Origin: Viola odorata | Taxonomy: Eukaryota > Streptophyta > Magnoliopsida > Malpighiales > Violaceae | DNA: 64,000 nt | Assembly (NCBI GenBank): GCA_963691705.1 | Contig: OY829543.1 | Location: forward strand, 27,055,523-27,119,522 | Direction of reading: 5' to 3' | The notes under the pieces: model-generated | Database searches by the model: none | Told to the model about the DNA's origin: nothing | What the model saw: the letters and a program-made list of their open reading frames with translations, nothing else | Program-made: the position numbers and the translations under genes | Shown here: one piece after another, positions 35,679 through 48,921 of the stretch | Position numbering within the stretch: the stretch's first letter is position 1 | How the letters are laid out: every line of letters starts with the position of its first letter

Positions 35679-38600
35679 CTAGGGTTGGCGCGCCTGGTGC
35701 GCGCGTGACTTCATGGTTTGCGAGGACTTGGCGCGGCATTCCTCACGGCTGGCGCGGCCTATCCGTGAGGTCTTCACGTGGATACGAGTGAGAGCCCTCA
35801 TGCTCGTATCATCCACTCCCTCTTCAAATGGATTCGTTCTCGAATCTGCGGGCTCCATTCCTTTGCGAATGTCACACAAAGTACCTACATAGGAGAGATA
35901 TGCATCAGCACTATGGAAAAGGGTTGGAAAATAACTAAAAGGTAACTCAAAGCGATGATGTGAAAATAAGTCTGTAGACTTCAAAAGACAAGGAATTTTC
36001 TCCCATGGGCGAAGAGTAGGCTTGGGAATTATTACATGAAATAACCCTAAACCACCCTTCACTTAAGGCTTTGACCGCGGGCTTGACGAGATTGGCTTGG
36101 AGAGCTAGCGCAAGGCCTCGGATGGCTTATGCGTGGGGACTTCATGGGATGCTAGGGTTGGCGCGCCTGGTGCGCGCATGACTTCATGGTTTGCGAGGAC
36201 TTGGCGCGGCATTCCTCACGGCTGGCGCGGCCTATCCGTGAGGTCTTCACGTGGATACGAGTGAGAGCCCTCATGTTCGTATCATCTCCTCCCTCTTCAA
36301 ATGGATTCGTCCTCGAATCTGCGGGCTCCATTCCTTTGCGAATGTCACACAAAGTACCTACATAGGAGAGATATGCATCAGCACTATGGAAAAGGGTTGG
36401 AAAATAACTAAAAGGTAATTCAAAGCGATGATGTGAAAATAAGTCTGTAGACTTCAAAAGACAAGGATTTTTCTCCCATGGGCGAAGAGTAGGCTTGGGA
36501 ATTATTACATGAAATAACCCTAAACTACCCTTTACTTAAGGCCTTGACCGCGGGCCTGAAGAGATTGGCTTGGAGAGCTAGCGCAAGGTCTCGGATGGCT
36601 TAGGCGTGGGGACTTCATGGGATGCTAGGGTTGGCGTGCCTGGTGCGCGCATGACTTCTTGGTTTGCGAGGACTTGGCGCGGCATTCCTCACGGCTGGCG
36701 CGGCCTATCCGTGAGGTCTTCACGTGGATACGAGTGAGAGCCCTCATGTTCGTATCATCTCCTCCCTCTTCAAATGGATTCGTCCTCGAATCTGGGGGCT
36801 CCATTCCTTTGCGAATGTCACACAAAGTACCTACATAGGAGAGATATGCATCAGCACTATGGAAAAGGGTTGGAAAATAACTAAAAGGTAATTCAATGCG
36901 ATGATGTGAAAATAAGTCTGTAGACTTCAAAACACAAGGAATTTTCTCCCATGGGCGAAGAGTAGGCTTGGGAATTATAACATGAAATGACCCTAAACCA
37001 CCCTTCATTTAAGGCCTTGACAGCGGGCTTGAAGAGATTGGCTTGGAGAGCTACCGCAAGGCCTCGGATGGCTTAGGTGCGGGGACTTCATGGGATGCTA
37101 GGGTTGGCGCGCCTGGTGCGCGCGTGACTTCATGGTTTGCGAGGACTTGGCGCGGCGTTCCTCAAGGCTAGCGCGGCCTATCCGTGAGGTCTTCACGTGG
37201 ATACGAGTGAGAGCCCTCATGCTCGTATCATCCACTCCCTCTTCAAATGGATTCGTTCTCGAATCTGCGCGCTCCATTCCTTTGCGAATGGCACACAAAG
37301 TACCTACATAGAAGAGATATGCATCAGCACTATGGAAAAGAGTTGGAAAATAACTAAAAGGTAAATCAAAGCGATGATGGGAAAATAAGTCTGTAGACTT
37401 CAAAAGACAAGGATTTTTCTCCCATGGGCGAAGAGTAGGCTTGGGAATTATTACATGAAATAACCCTAAACCACCCTTCACTTAAGGTTGTGACCGCGGG
37501 CTTGAAGAGATTGGCTTGGAGAGCTAGCGCAAGGCCTTGGATGGCTTATGTGTGGGGACTTCATGGGATACTAGGGTTGGCGCGCCTGGTGCGCGCATGA
37601 CTTCATGGTTTGCGAGGACTTGGCGCGGCATTCCTCACGGCTGGCGCGGCCTATCCGTGAGGTCTTCACGTGGATACGAGTGAGAGCCCTCATGTTCGTA
37701 TCATCTCCTCCCTCTTCAAATGGATTCGTCCTCGAATCTGCGGGCTCCATTCCTTTGCGAATGTCACACAAAGTACCTACATAGGAGAGATATGCATCAG
37801 CACTATGGAAAAGGGTTGGAAAATAACTAAAAGGTAATTCAAAGCGATGATGTGAAAATAAGTCTGTAGACTTCAAAAGACAAGGAATTTTCTCCCATGG
37901 GCGAAGAGTAGGCTTGGGAATTATTACATGAAATAACCCTAAACTACCCTTTACTTAAGGCCTTGACCGCGGGCCTGAAGAGATTGGCTTGGAGAGCTAG
38001 CGCAAGGTCTCGGATGGCTTAGGCGTGGGGACTTCATGGGATGCTAGGGTTGGCGCGCCTGGTGCGCGCATGACTTCATGGTTTGCGAGGACTTGGCGCG
38101 GCATTCCTCACGGTTGGCGCGGCCTATCCGTGAGGTCTTCACGTGGATACGAGTGAGAGCCCTCATGCTCGTATCATCTACTCCCTCTTCAAATGGATTC
38201 GTTCTCGAATCTGCGCGCTCCATTCCTTTGCGAATGTCACACAAAGTACCTACATAGAAGAGATATGCATCAGCACTATGGAAAAGAGTTGGAAAAAAAC
38301 TAAAAGGTAACTCAAAGCGATGATGGGTAAATAAGTCTGTAGACTTCAAAACACAAGGAATGTTCTCCCATGGGAGAAGAGTAGGCTTGGGAATTATTAC
38401 ATGAAATGACCCTAAACCACCCTTCACTTAAGGCCTTGACCGCGGGATTGAAGAGATTGGCTTGGATAGCTACCGCAAGGCCTCGGATGGCTTAGGCGCG
38501 GGGACTTCATGGGATGCTAGGGTTGGCGCGCCTGGTGCACGCATGTCTACATGGTTTGCGAGGACTTGGCGCGGCATTCCTCATAGCTTGCGCGACCTAT

Positions 38601-39935
38601 CCATGAGGTCTTCACGTGGATACGAGTGAGAGCCCTCAAGTTCGTATCATCTCCTCCCTCTACAAATGGATTCGTCCTCGAATCTGCGGGCTCCATTCCT
38701 TTGCGAATGTCACACAAAGTACCTACATAGAAGAGATATGCATCAGCACTATGGAAAAGAGTTGGAAAATAACTAAAAGGTAACTCAAAGCGATGATGGG
38801 AAAATAAGTCTGTAGACTTCAAAACACAAGGAATTTACTCCAATGGGCGAAGAGTAGGCTTGGGAATTATTACATGAAATGACCCTAACCCACCCTTCAC
38901 TTAAGACCTTGACCGCGGGCTTGAAGAGATTGGCTTGGAGAGCTACCGCAAGGCCTAGGATGGCTTAGGCGCGGGGACTTCATGGGATGCTAGGGTTGGC
39001 GCGCCTGGTGCGCGCGTGACTTCATGGTTTGCGAGGACTTGGCGCGGCGTTTCTCACGGCTGGCGCGGCCTATCCGTGAGGTCTTCACGTGGATACGAGT
39101 GAGAGCCCTCATGCTCGTATCATCCACTCCCTCTTCAAATGGATTCGTTCTCGAATCTGCGGGCTCCATTCCTTTGCGAATGTCACACAAAGTACCTACA
39201 TAGGAGAGATATGCATCAGCACTATGGAAAAGGGTTGGAAAATAACTAAAAGGTAACTCAAAGCGATGATGTGAAAATAAGTCTGTAGACTTCAAAAGAC
39301 AAGGAATTTTCTCCCATGGGCGAAGAGTAGGCTTGGGAATTATTACATGAAATAACCCTAAACCACCCTTCACTTAAGGCTTTGACCGCGGGCTTGACGA
39401 GATTGGCTTGGAGAGCTAGCGCAAGGCCTCGGATGGCTTATGCGTGGGGACTTCATGGGATGCTAGAGTTGGCGCGCCTGGTGCGCGCATGACTTCATGG
39501 TTTGCGAGGACTTGGCGCGGCATTCCTCACGGCTGGCGCGGCCTATCCGTGAGGTCTTCACGTGGATACGAGTGAGAGCCCTCATGTTCGTATCATCTCC
39601 TCCCTCTTCAAATGGATTCGTCCTCGAATCTGCGGGCTCCATTCCTTTGCGAATGTCACACAAAGTACCTACATAGGAGAGATATGCATCAGCACTATGG
39701 AAAAGGGTTGGAAAATAACTAAAAGGTAATTCAAAGCGATGATGTGAAAATAAGTCTATAGACTTCAAAAGACAAGGATTTTTCTCCCATGGGCGAAGAG
39801 TAGGCTTGGGAATTATTACATGAAATAACCCTAAACTACCCTTTACTTAAGGCCTTGACCGCGGGCCTGAAGAGATTGGCTTGGAGAGCTAGCGCAAGGT
39901 CTCGGATGGCTTAGGCGTGGGGACTTCATGGGATG
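35679..39935 (+). repeat. Nine monomers H-F-chimera-H/C-F-C'-G-H-F
   Basis: Starts 35679, 36152, 36625, 37098, 37571, 38044, 38517, 38990, 39463. The copies at 34733, 35206 and 35679 pair with 38044, 38517 and 38990 at an offset of 3311 bp (seven units); the pair 35206/38517 shares TTAAGACCTTG and CCTAGGATGG. The copies at 37098 and 37571 pair with 29071 and 29530. Confidence 0.88.
36625..37097 (+). repeat. Chimeric monomer F' to G/H-type right half
   Basis: The left part has TTCAATGCG (36897) and GATGTG; the right part has AAAACACAAGG (C at 36933), ATAACATGAAATG and AGGTGCGGGG. The switch lies between 36906 and 36933. Private changes CTTCTTGG and CTGGGGGCTCC also occur. Confidence 0.85.
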
Positions 39936-40881
39936 CTAGGGTTGGCGCGCCTGGTGCGCGCATGACTTTATGGTTTGCGAGGACTTGGCGCGGCATTCCT
40001 CACGGTTGGCGCGGCCTATCCGTGAGGTCTTCACGTGGATACGAGTGAGAGCCCTCATGCTCGTATCATCTACTCCCTCTTCAAATGGATTCGTTCTCGA
40101 ATCTGCGCGCTCCATTCCTTTGCGAATGTCACACAAAGTACCTACATAGAAGAGATATGCATCAACACTATGGAAAAGAGTTGGAAAATAACTAAAAGGT
40201 AACTCAAAGCGATGATGGGAAAATAAGTCTGTAGACTTCAAAACACAAGGAATTTTCTCCAATGGGCGAAGAGTAGGCTTGGGAATTATTACATGAAATG
40301 ACCCTAAAGCACCCTTCACTTAAGGCCTTGACCGCGGGCTTGAAGAGATTGGCTTGGAGAGCTACCGCAAGACCTGGGATGGCTTAGGCGCGGGGACTTC
40401 ATGGGATGCTAGGGTTGGCGCGCCTGGTGCGCGCGTGACTTCATGGTTTGCGAGGACTTGGCGCGGCGTTCCTCAAGGCTGGCGCGGCCTATCCGTGAGG
40501 TCTTCACGTGGATACGAGTGAGAGCCCTCATGCTCGTATCATCCACTCCCTCTTCAAATGGATTCGTTCTCGAATCTGCGCGCTCCATTCCTTTGCGAAT
40601 GTCACACAAAGTACCTACATAGAAGAGATATGCATCAGCACTATGGAAAAGAGTTGGAAAATAACTAAAAGGTAAATCAAAGCGATGATGGGAAAATAAG
40701 TCTGTAGACTTCAAAACACAAGGAATTTTCTCCCATGGGCGAAGAGTAGGCTTGGGAATTATTACATGAAATGACCCTAAACCACCCTTCACTTAAGGCC
40801 TTGACCGCGGGCTTGAAGAGATTGGCTTGGAGAGCTACCGCAAGGCCTCGGATGGCTTAGGTGCGGGGACTTCATGGGATG
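39936..40881 (+). repeat. Two monomers C'-H' before a five-unit duplication
   Basis: Starts 39936 and 40409. They pair with 41355 and 41828 at an offset of 1419 bp (three units), sharing CCTAAAGCACCC, AAGACCTGGGATGG and CCTCAAGG. The C' copy has GCGCGCTCC but an ordinary AAAATAAC and no deletion. Confidence 0.87.
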
Positions 40882-43246
40882 CTAGGGTTGGCGCGCCTGG
40901 TGCGCGCATGACTTCATGGTTTGCGAGGACTTGGCGCGGCATTCCTCACGGCTGGCGCGGCCTATCCGTGAGGTCTTCACGTGGATACGAGTGAGAGCCC
41001 TCATGTTCGTATCATCTCCTCCCTCTTCAAATGGATTCGTCCTCGAATCTGCGGGCTCCATTCCTTTGCGAATGTCACACAAAGTACCTACATAGGAGAG
41101 ATATGCATCAGCACTATGGAAAAGGGTTGGAAAATAACTAAAAGGTAATTCAAAGCGATGATGTGAAAATAAGTCTATAGACTTCAAAAGACAAGGATTT
41201 TTCTCCCATGGGCGAAGAGTAGGCTTGGGAATTATTACATGAAATAACCCTAAACTACCCTTTACTTAAGGCCTTGACCGCGGGCCTGAAGAGATTGGCT
41301 TGGAGAGCTAGCGCAAGGTCTCGGATGGCTTAGGCGTGGGGACTTCATGGGATGCTAGGGTTGGCACGCCTGGTGCGCGCATGACTTCATGGTTTGCGAG
41401 GACTTGGCGCGGCATTCCTCACGGTTGGCGCGGCCTATCCGTGAGGTCTTCACGTGGATACGAGTGAGAGCCCGCATGCTCGTATCATCTACTCCCTCTT
41501 CAAATGGATTCGTTCTCGAATCTGCGCGCTCCATTTCTTTGCGAATGTCACACAAAGTACCTACATAGAAGAGATATGCATCAACACTATGGAAAAGAGT
41601 TGGAAAATAACTAAAAGGTAACTCAAAGCGATGATGGGAAAATAAGTCTGTAGACTTCACAACACAAGGAATTTTCTCCAATGGGCGAAGAGTAGGCTTG
41701 GGAATTATTACATGAAATGACCCTAAAGCACCCTTCACTTAAGGCCTTGACCGCGGGCTTGAAGAGATTGGCTTGGAGAGCTACCGCAAGACCTGGGATG
41801 GCTTAGGCGCGGGGACTTCATGGGATGCTAGGGTTGGCGCGCCTGGTGCGCGCGTGACTTCATGGTTTGCGAGGACTTGGCGCGGCGTTCCTCAAGGCTG
41901 GCGCGGCCTATCCGTGAGGTCTTCACGTGGATACGAGTGAGAGCCCTCATGCTCGTATCATCCACTCCCTCTTCAAATGGATTCGTTCTCGAATCTGCGC
42001 GCTCCATTCCTTTGCGAATGTCACACAAAGTACCTACATAGAAGAGATATGCATCAGCACTATGGAAAAGAGTTGGAAAATAACTAAAAGGTAAATCAAA
42101 GCGATGATGGGAAAATAAGTCTGTAGACTTCAAAACACAAGGAATTTTCTCCCATGGGCGAAGAGTAGGCTTGGGAATTATTACATGAAATGACCCTAAA
42201 CCACCCTTCACTTAAGGCCTTGACCGCGGGCTTGAAGAGATTGGCTTGGAGAGCTACCGCAAGGCCTCGGATGGCTTAGGTGCGGGGACTTCATGGGATG
42301 CTAGGGTTGGCGCGCCTGGTGCGCGCATGACTTCATGGTTTGCGAGGACTTGGCGCGGCATTCCTCACGGCTGGCGCGGCCTATCCGTGAGGTCTTCACG
42401 TGGATACGAGTGAGAGCCCTCATGTTCGTATCATCTCCTCCCTCTTCAAATGGATTCGTCCTCGAATCTGCGGGCTCCATTCCTTTGCGAATGTCACACA
42501 AAGTACCTACATAGGAGAGATATGCATCAGCACTATGGAAAAGGGTTGGAAAATAACTAAAAGGTAATTCAAAGCGATGATGTGAAAATAAGTCTATAGA
42601 CTTCAAAAGACAAGGATTTTTCTCCCATGGGCGAAGAGTAGGCTTGGGAATTATTACATGAAATAACCCTAAACCACCCTTCACTTAAGGTTGTGACCGC
42701 GGGCTTGAAGAGATTGGCTTGGAGAGCTAGTGCAAGGCCTTGGATGGCTTATGTGTGGGGACTTCATGGGATGCTAGGGTTGGCGCGCCTGGTGCGCGCA
42801 TGACTTCATGGTTTGCGAGGACTTGGCGCGGCATTCCTCACGGCTGGCGCGGCCTATCCGTGAGGTCTTCACGTGGATACGAGTGAGAGCCCTCATGTTC
42901 GTATCATCTCCTCCCTCTTCAAATGGATTCGTCCTCGAATCTGCGGGCTCCATTCCTTTGCGAATGTCACACAAAGTACCTACATAGGAGAGATATGCAT
43001 CAGCACTATGGAAAAGGGTTGGAAAATAACTAAAAGGTAAATCAAAGCGATGATGGGAAAATAAGTCTGTAGACTTCAAAACACAAGGAATTTTCTCCCA
43101 TGGGCGAAGAGTAGGCTTGGGAATTATTACATGAAATGACCCTAAACCACCCTTCACTTAAGGCCTTGACCGCGGGCTTGAAGAGATTGGCTTGGAGAGC
43201 TACCGCAAGGCCTCGGATGGCTTAGGTGCGGGGACTTCATGGGATG
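40882..43246 (+). repeat. Five-monomer unit, first copy (2365 bp)
   Basis: Starts 40882, 41355, 41828, 42301, 42774. The repeated stretch runs about 40676-43040 and recurs at 43041-45405. Private tags shared by both copies: GAGCCCGCATGC, CCATTTCTTTGCG and CTTCACAACAC (41355/43720) and GCTAGTGCAAGG (42301/44666). Very few differences are seen, making this one of the youngest duplications in the window. Confidence 0.93.
42774..43246 (+). repeat. Chimeric monomer marking the five-unit exchange joint
   Basis: The left half is F (CATAGGAGAG, AAAGGGTTGG near 43017). The right half is H-type (GGTAAATC, A at 43041, then GATGGG and AAAACACAAGG). The switch lies between 43017 and 43041, exactly 2365 bp downstream of the homologous point in the copy at 40409. 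Confidence 0.92.
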
Positions 43247-45610
43247 CTAGGGTTGGCGCGCCTGGTGCGCGCATGACTTCATGGTTTGCGAGGACTTGGC
43301 GCGGCATTCCTCACGGCTGGCGCGGCCTATCCGTGAGGTCTTCACGTGGATACGAGTGAGAGCCCTCATGTTCGTATCATCTCCTCCCTCTTCAAATGGA
43401 TTCGTCCTCGAATCTGCGGGCTCCATTCCTTTGCGAATGTCACACAAAGTACCTACATAGGAGAGATATGCATCAGCACTATGGAAAAGGGTTGGAAAAT
43501 AACTAAAAGGTAATTCAAAGCGATGATGTGAAAATAAGTCTATAGACTTCAAAAGACAAGGATTTTTCTCCCATGGGCGAAGAGTAGGCTTGGGAATTAT
43601 TACATGAAATAACCCTAAACTACCCTTTACTTAAGGCCTTGACCGCGGGCCTGAAGAGATTGGCTTGGAGAGCTAGCGCAAGGTCTCGGATGGCTTAGGC
43701 GTGGGGACTTCATGGGATGCTAGGGTTGGCACGCCTGGTGCGCGCATGACTTCATGGTTTGCGAGGACTTGGCGCGGCATTCCTCACGGTTGGCGCGGCC
43801 TATCCGTGAGGTCTTCACGTGGATACGAGTGAGAGCCCGCATGCTCGTATCATCTACTCCCTCTTCAAATGGATTCGTTCTCGAATCTGCGCGCTCCATT
43901 TCTTTGCGAATGTCACACAAAGTACCTACATAGAAGAGATATGCATCAACACTATGGAAAAGAGTTGGAAAATAACTAAAAGGTAACTCAAAGCGATGAT
44001 GGGAAAATAAGTCTGTAGACTTCACAACACAAGGAATTTTCTCCAATGGGCGAAGAGTAGGCTTGGGAATTATTACATGAAATGACCCTAAAGCACCCTT
44101 CACTTAAGGCCTTGACCGCGGGCTTGAAGAGATTGGCTTGGAGAGCTACCGCAAGACCTGGGATGGCTTAGGCGCGGGGACTTCATGGGATGCTAGGGTT
44201 GGCGCGCCTGGTGCGCGCGTGACTTCATGGTTTGCGAGGACTTGGCGCGGCGTTCCTCAAGGCTGGCGCGGCCTATCCGTGAGGTCTTCACGTGGATACG
44301 AGTGAGAGCCCTCATGCTCGTATCATCCACTCCCTCTTCAAATGGATTCGTTCTCGAATCTGCGCGCTCCATTCCTTTGCGAATGTCACACAAAGTACCT
44401 ACATAGAAGAGATATGCATCAGCACTATGGAAAAGAGTTGGAAAATAACTAAAAGGTAAATCAAAGCGATGATGGGAAAATAAGTCTGTAGACTTCAAAA
44501 CACAAGGAATTTTCTCCCATGGGCGAAGAGTAGGCTTGGGAATTATTACATGAAATGACCCTAAACCACCCTTCACTTAAGGCCTTGACCGCGGGCTTGA
44601 AGAGATTGGCTTGGAGAGCTACCGCAAGGCCTCGGATGGCTTAGGTGCGGGGACTTCATGGGATGCTAGGGTTGGCGCGCCTGGTGCGCGCATGACTTCA
44701 TGGTTTGCGAGGACTTGGCGCGGCATTCCTCACGGCTGGCGCGGCCTATCCGTGAGGTCTTCACGTGGATACGAGTGAGAGCCCTCATGTTCGTATCATC
44801 TCCTCCCTCTTCAAATGGATTCGTCCTCGAATCTGCGGGCTCCATTCCTTTGCGAATGTCACACAAAGTACCTACATAGGAGAGATATGCATCAGCACTA
44901 TGGAAAAGGGTTGGAAAATAACTAAAAGGTAATTCAAAGCGATGATGTGAAAATAAGTCTATAGACTTCAAAAGACAAGGATTTTTCTCCCATGGGCGAA
45001 GAGTAGGCTTGGGAATTATTACATGAAATAACCCTAAACCACCCTTCACTTAAGGTTGTGACCGCAGGCTTGAAGAGATTGGCTTGGAGAGCTAGTGCAA
45101 GGCCTTGGATGGCTTATGTGTGGGGACTTCATGGGATGCTAGGGTTGGCGCGCCTGGTGCGCGCATGACTTCATGGTTTGCGAGGACTTGGCGCGGCATT
45201 CCTCACGGCTGGCGCGGCCTATCCGTGAGGTCTTCACGTGGATACGAGTGAGAGCCCTCATGTTCGTATCATCTCCTCCCTCTTCAAATGGATTCGTCCT
45301 CGAATCTGCGGGCTCCATTCCTTTGCGAATGTCACACAAAGTACCTACATAGGAGAGATATGCATCAGCACTATGGAAAAGGGTTGGAAAATAACTAAAA
45401 GGTAATTCAAAGCGATGATGTGAAAATAAGTCTGTAGACTTCAAAAGACAAGGATTTTTCTCCCACGGCGAAGAGTAGGCTTGGGAATTATTACATGAAA
45501 TAACCCTAAACTACCCTTTACTTAAGGCCTTGACCGCGGGCCTGAAGAGATTGGCTTGGAGAGCTAGCGCAAGGTCTCGGATGGCTTAGGCGTGGGGACT
45601 TCATGGGATG
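43247..45610 (+). repeat. Five-monomer unit, second copy, ending in a 472-bp monomer
   Basis: Starts 43247, 43720, 44193, 44666, 45139. The last copy (45139-45610) is 472 bp because CCCATGGGCG has become CCCACGGCG near 45465. The same change is in the copy at 50342-50813, 11 monomers away. GACCGCAGG near 45060 is a private CpG loss. Confidence 0.92.
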
Positions 45611-48600
45611 CTAGGGTTGGCGTGCCTGGTGCGCGCATGACTTCATGGTTTGCGAGGACTTGGCGCGCCATTCCTCACGGCTGGCGCGGCCTATCCGTGA
45701 GGTCTTCACGTGGATACGAGTGAGAGCCCTCATGTTCGTATCATCTCCTCCCTCTTCAAATGGATTCGTCCTCGAATCTGCGGGCTCCATTCCTTTGCGA
45801 ATGTCACACAAAGTACCTACATAGGAGAGATATGCATCAGCACTATGGAAAAGGGTTGGAAAATAACTAAAAGGTAATTCAATGCGATGATGTGAAAATA
45901 AGTCTGTAGACTTCAAAAGACAAGGATTTTTCTCCCATAGGCGAAGAGTAGGCTTGGGAATTATTACATGAAATAACCCTAAACTACCCTTTACTTAAGG
46001 CCTTGACCGCGGGCCTAAAGAGATTGGCTTGGAGGGCTAGCGCAAGGTCTCGGATGGCTTAGGCGTGGGGACTTCATGGGATGCTAGGGTTGGCGCGCCT
46101 GGTGCGCGCATGACTTCATGGTTTGCGAGGACTTGGCGCGGCATTCCTCACGGTTGGCGCGGCCTATCCGTGAGGTCTTCACGTGGATACGAGTGAGAGC
46201 CCTCATGCTCGTATCATCTACTCCCTCTTCAAATGGATTCGTTCTCGAATCTGCGCGCTCCATTCCTTTGCGAATGTCACACAAAGTACCTACATAGAAG
46301 AGATATGCATCAGCACTATGGAAAAGAGTTGGAAAAAAACTAAAAGGTAACTCAAAGCGATGATGGGTAAATAAGTCTGTAGACTTCAAAACTCAAGGAA
46401 TGTTCTCCCATGGGCGAAGAGTAGGCTTGGGAATTATTACATGAAATGACCCTAAACCACCCTTCACTTAAGGCCTTGACCGCGGGATTGAAGAGATTGG
46501 CTTGGATAGCTACCGCAAGGCCTCGGATGGCTTAGGCGCGGGGACTTCATGGGATGCTAGGGTTGGCGCGCCTGGTGCACGCATGTCTTCATGGTTTGCG
46601 AGGACTTGGCGCGGCATTCCTCATGGCTTGCGCGGCCTATCCATGAGGTCTTCACGTGGATACGAGTGAGAGCCCTCAAGTTCGTATCATCTCCTCCCTC
46701 TACAAATGGATTCGTCCTCGAATCTGCGGGCTCCATTCCTTTGCGAATGTCACACAAAGTACCTACATAGGAGAGATATGCATCAGCACTATGGAAAAGG
46801 GTTGGAAAATAACTAAAAGGTAAGTCAAAGCGATGATGTGAAAATAAGTCTGTAGACTTCAAAAGACAAGGAATTTTCTCCCATGGGCGAAGAGTAGGCT
46901 TGGGAATTATTACATGAAATAACCCTAAACCACCCTTCACTAAAGGCTTTGACCGCGGGCTTGAAGAGATTGGCTTGGAGAGCTAGCGCAAGGCCTCGGA
47001 TGGCTTATGCGTGGGGACTTCATGGGATGCTAGGGTTGGCGCGCCTGGTGCGCGCATGACTTCATGGTTTGCGAGGACTTGGCTCGGCATTCCTCACGGC
47101 TGGCGCGGCCTATCCGTGAGGTCTTCACGTGGATACGAGTGAGAGCCCTCATGTTCGTATCATCTCCTCCCTCTTCAAATGGATTCGTCCTCGAATCTGC
47201 GGGCTCCATTCCTTTGCGAATGTCACACAAAGTACCTACATAGGAGAGATATGCATCAGCACTATGGAAAAGGGTTGGAAAATAACTAAAAGGTAATTCA
47301 ATGCGATGATGTGAAAATAAGTCTGTAGACTTCAAAAGACAAGGATTTTTCTCCCATAGGCGAAGAGTAGGCTTGGGAATTATTACATGAAATAACCCTA
47401 AACTACCCTTTACTTAAGGCCTTGACCGCGGGCCTAAAGAGATTGGCTTGGAGGGCTAGCGCAAGGTCTCGGATGGCTTAGGCGTGGGGACTTCATGGGA
47501 TGCTAGGGTTGGCGCGCCTGGTGCGCGCATGACTTCATGGTTTGCGAGGACTTGGCGCGGCATTCCTCACGGTTGGCGCGGCCTATCCGTGAGGTCTTCA
47601 CGTGGATACGAGTGAGAGCCCTCATGCTCGTATCATCTACTCCCTCTTCAAATGGATTCGTTCTCGAATCTGCGCGCTCCATTCCTTTGCGAATGTCACA
47701 CAAAGTACCTACATAGAAGAGATATGCATCAGCACTATGGAAAAGAGTTGGAAAATAACTAAAAGGTAACTCAAAGCGATGATGGGAAAATAAGTCTGTA
47801 GACTTCAAAACACAAGGAATTTTCTCCAATGGGCGAAGAGTAGGCTTGGGAATTATTACATGAAATGACCCTAAAGCACCCTTCACTTAAGGCCTTGACC
47901 GCGGGCCTAAAGAGATTGGCTTGGAGAGCTACCGCAAGACCTCGGATGGCTTAGGCGCGGGGACTTCATGGGATGCTAGGGTTGGCGCGCCTGGTGCGCG
48001 CGTGACTTCATGGTTTGCGAGGAGTTGGAGCGGCGTTCCTCACGGCTGGCGCGGCCTATCCGTGAGGTCTTCACGTGGATACGAGTGAGAGCCCTCATGC
48101 TCGTATCATCCACTCCCTCTTCAAATGGATTCGTTCTCGAAACTGCGGGCTCCATTCCTTTGCGAATGTCACACAAAGTACCTACATAGGAGAGATATGC
48201 ATCAGCACTATGGAAAAGGGTTGGAAAATAACTAAAAGGTAAGTCAAAGCGATGATGTGAAAATAAGTCTGTAGACTTCAAAAGACAAGGAATTTTCTCC
48301 CATGGGCGAAGAGTAGGCTTGGGAATTATTACATGAAATAACCCTAAACCACCCTTCACTAAAGGCTTTGACCGCGGGCTTGAAGAGATTGGCTTGGAGA
48401 GCTAGCGCAAGGCCTCGGATGGCTTATGCGTGGGGACTTCATGGGATGCTAGGGTTGGCGCGCCTGGTGCGCGCATGACTTCATGGTTTGCGAGGACTTG
48501 GCTCGGCATTCCTCACGGCTGGCGCGGCCTATCCGTGAGGTCTTCACGTGGATACGAGTGAGAGCCCTCATGTTCGTATCATCTCCTCCCTCTTCAAATG

Positions 48601-48921
48601 GATTCGTCCTCGAATCTGCGGGCTCCATTCCTTTGCGAATGTCACACAAAGTACCTACATAGGAGAGATATGCATCAGCACTATGGAAAAGGGTTGGAAA
48701 ATAACTAAAAGGTAATTCAAAGCGATGATGTGAAAATAAGTCTATAGACTTCAAAAGACAAGGATTTTTCTCCCATGGGCGAAGAGTAGGCTTGGGAATT
48801 ATTACATTAAATAACCCTAAACTACCCTTTACTTAAGGCCTTGACCGCGGGCCTGAAGAGATTGGCTTGGAGAGCTAGCGCAAGGTCTCGGATGGCTTAG
48901 GCGTGGGGACTTCATGGGATG
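45611..48921 (+). repeat. Seven monomers with a three-unit duplication
   Basis: Starts 45611, 46084, 46557, 47030, 47503, 47976, 48449. Right halves of 45611 and 47030 share CCCATAGGCG and GGCCTAAAG; 46557 and 47976 share GGTAAGTCAAAG and CTTCACTAAAGG; 47030 and 48449 share GGCTCGGC; all at 1419 bp. The run 45139-46556 also matches 50342-51759 at 5203 bp (11 units). Confidence 0.87.
46557..47029 (+). repeat. Chimeric monomer G to H
   Basis: The left part is G (GCACGCATGTCTTC, CAAGTTCG, CTCTACAAATGG, GTCCTCG at 46716); the right part is H (CATAGGAGAG from 46771, GATGTG, AAAAGACAAGG, CTTCACTAAAGG). The switch lies between 46716 and 46771. Likely parents resemble the copies at 51760 (G) and 47976 (H). 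Confidence 0.87.
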
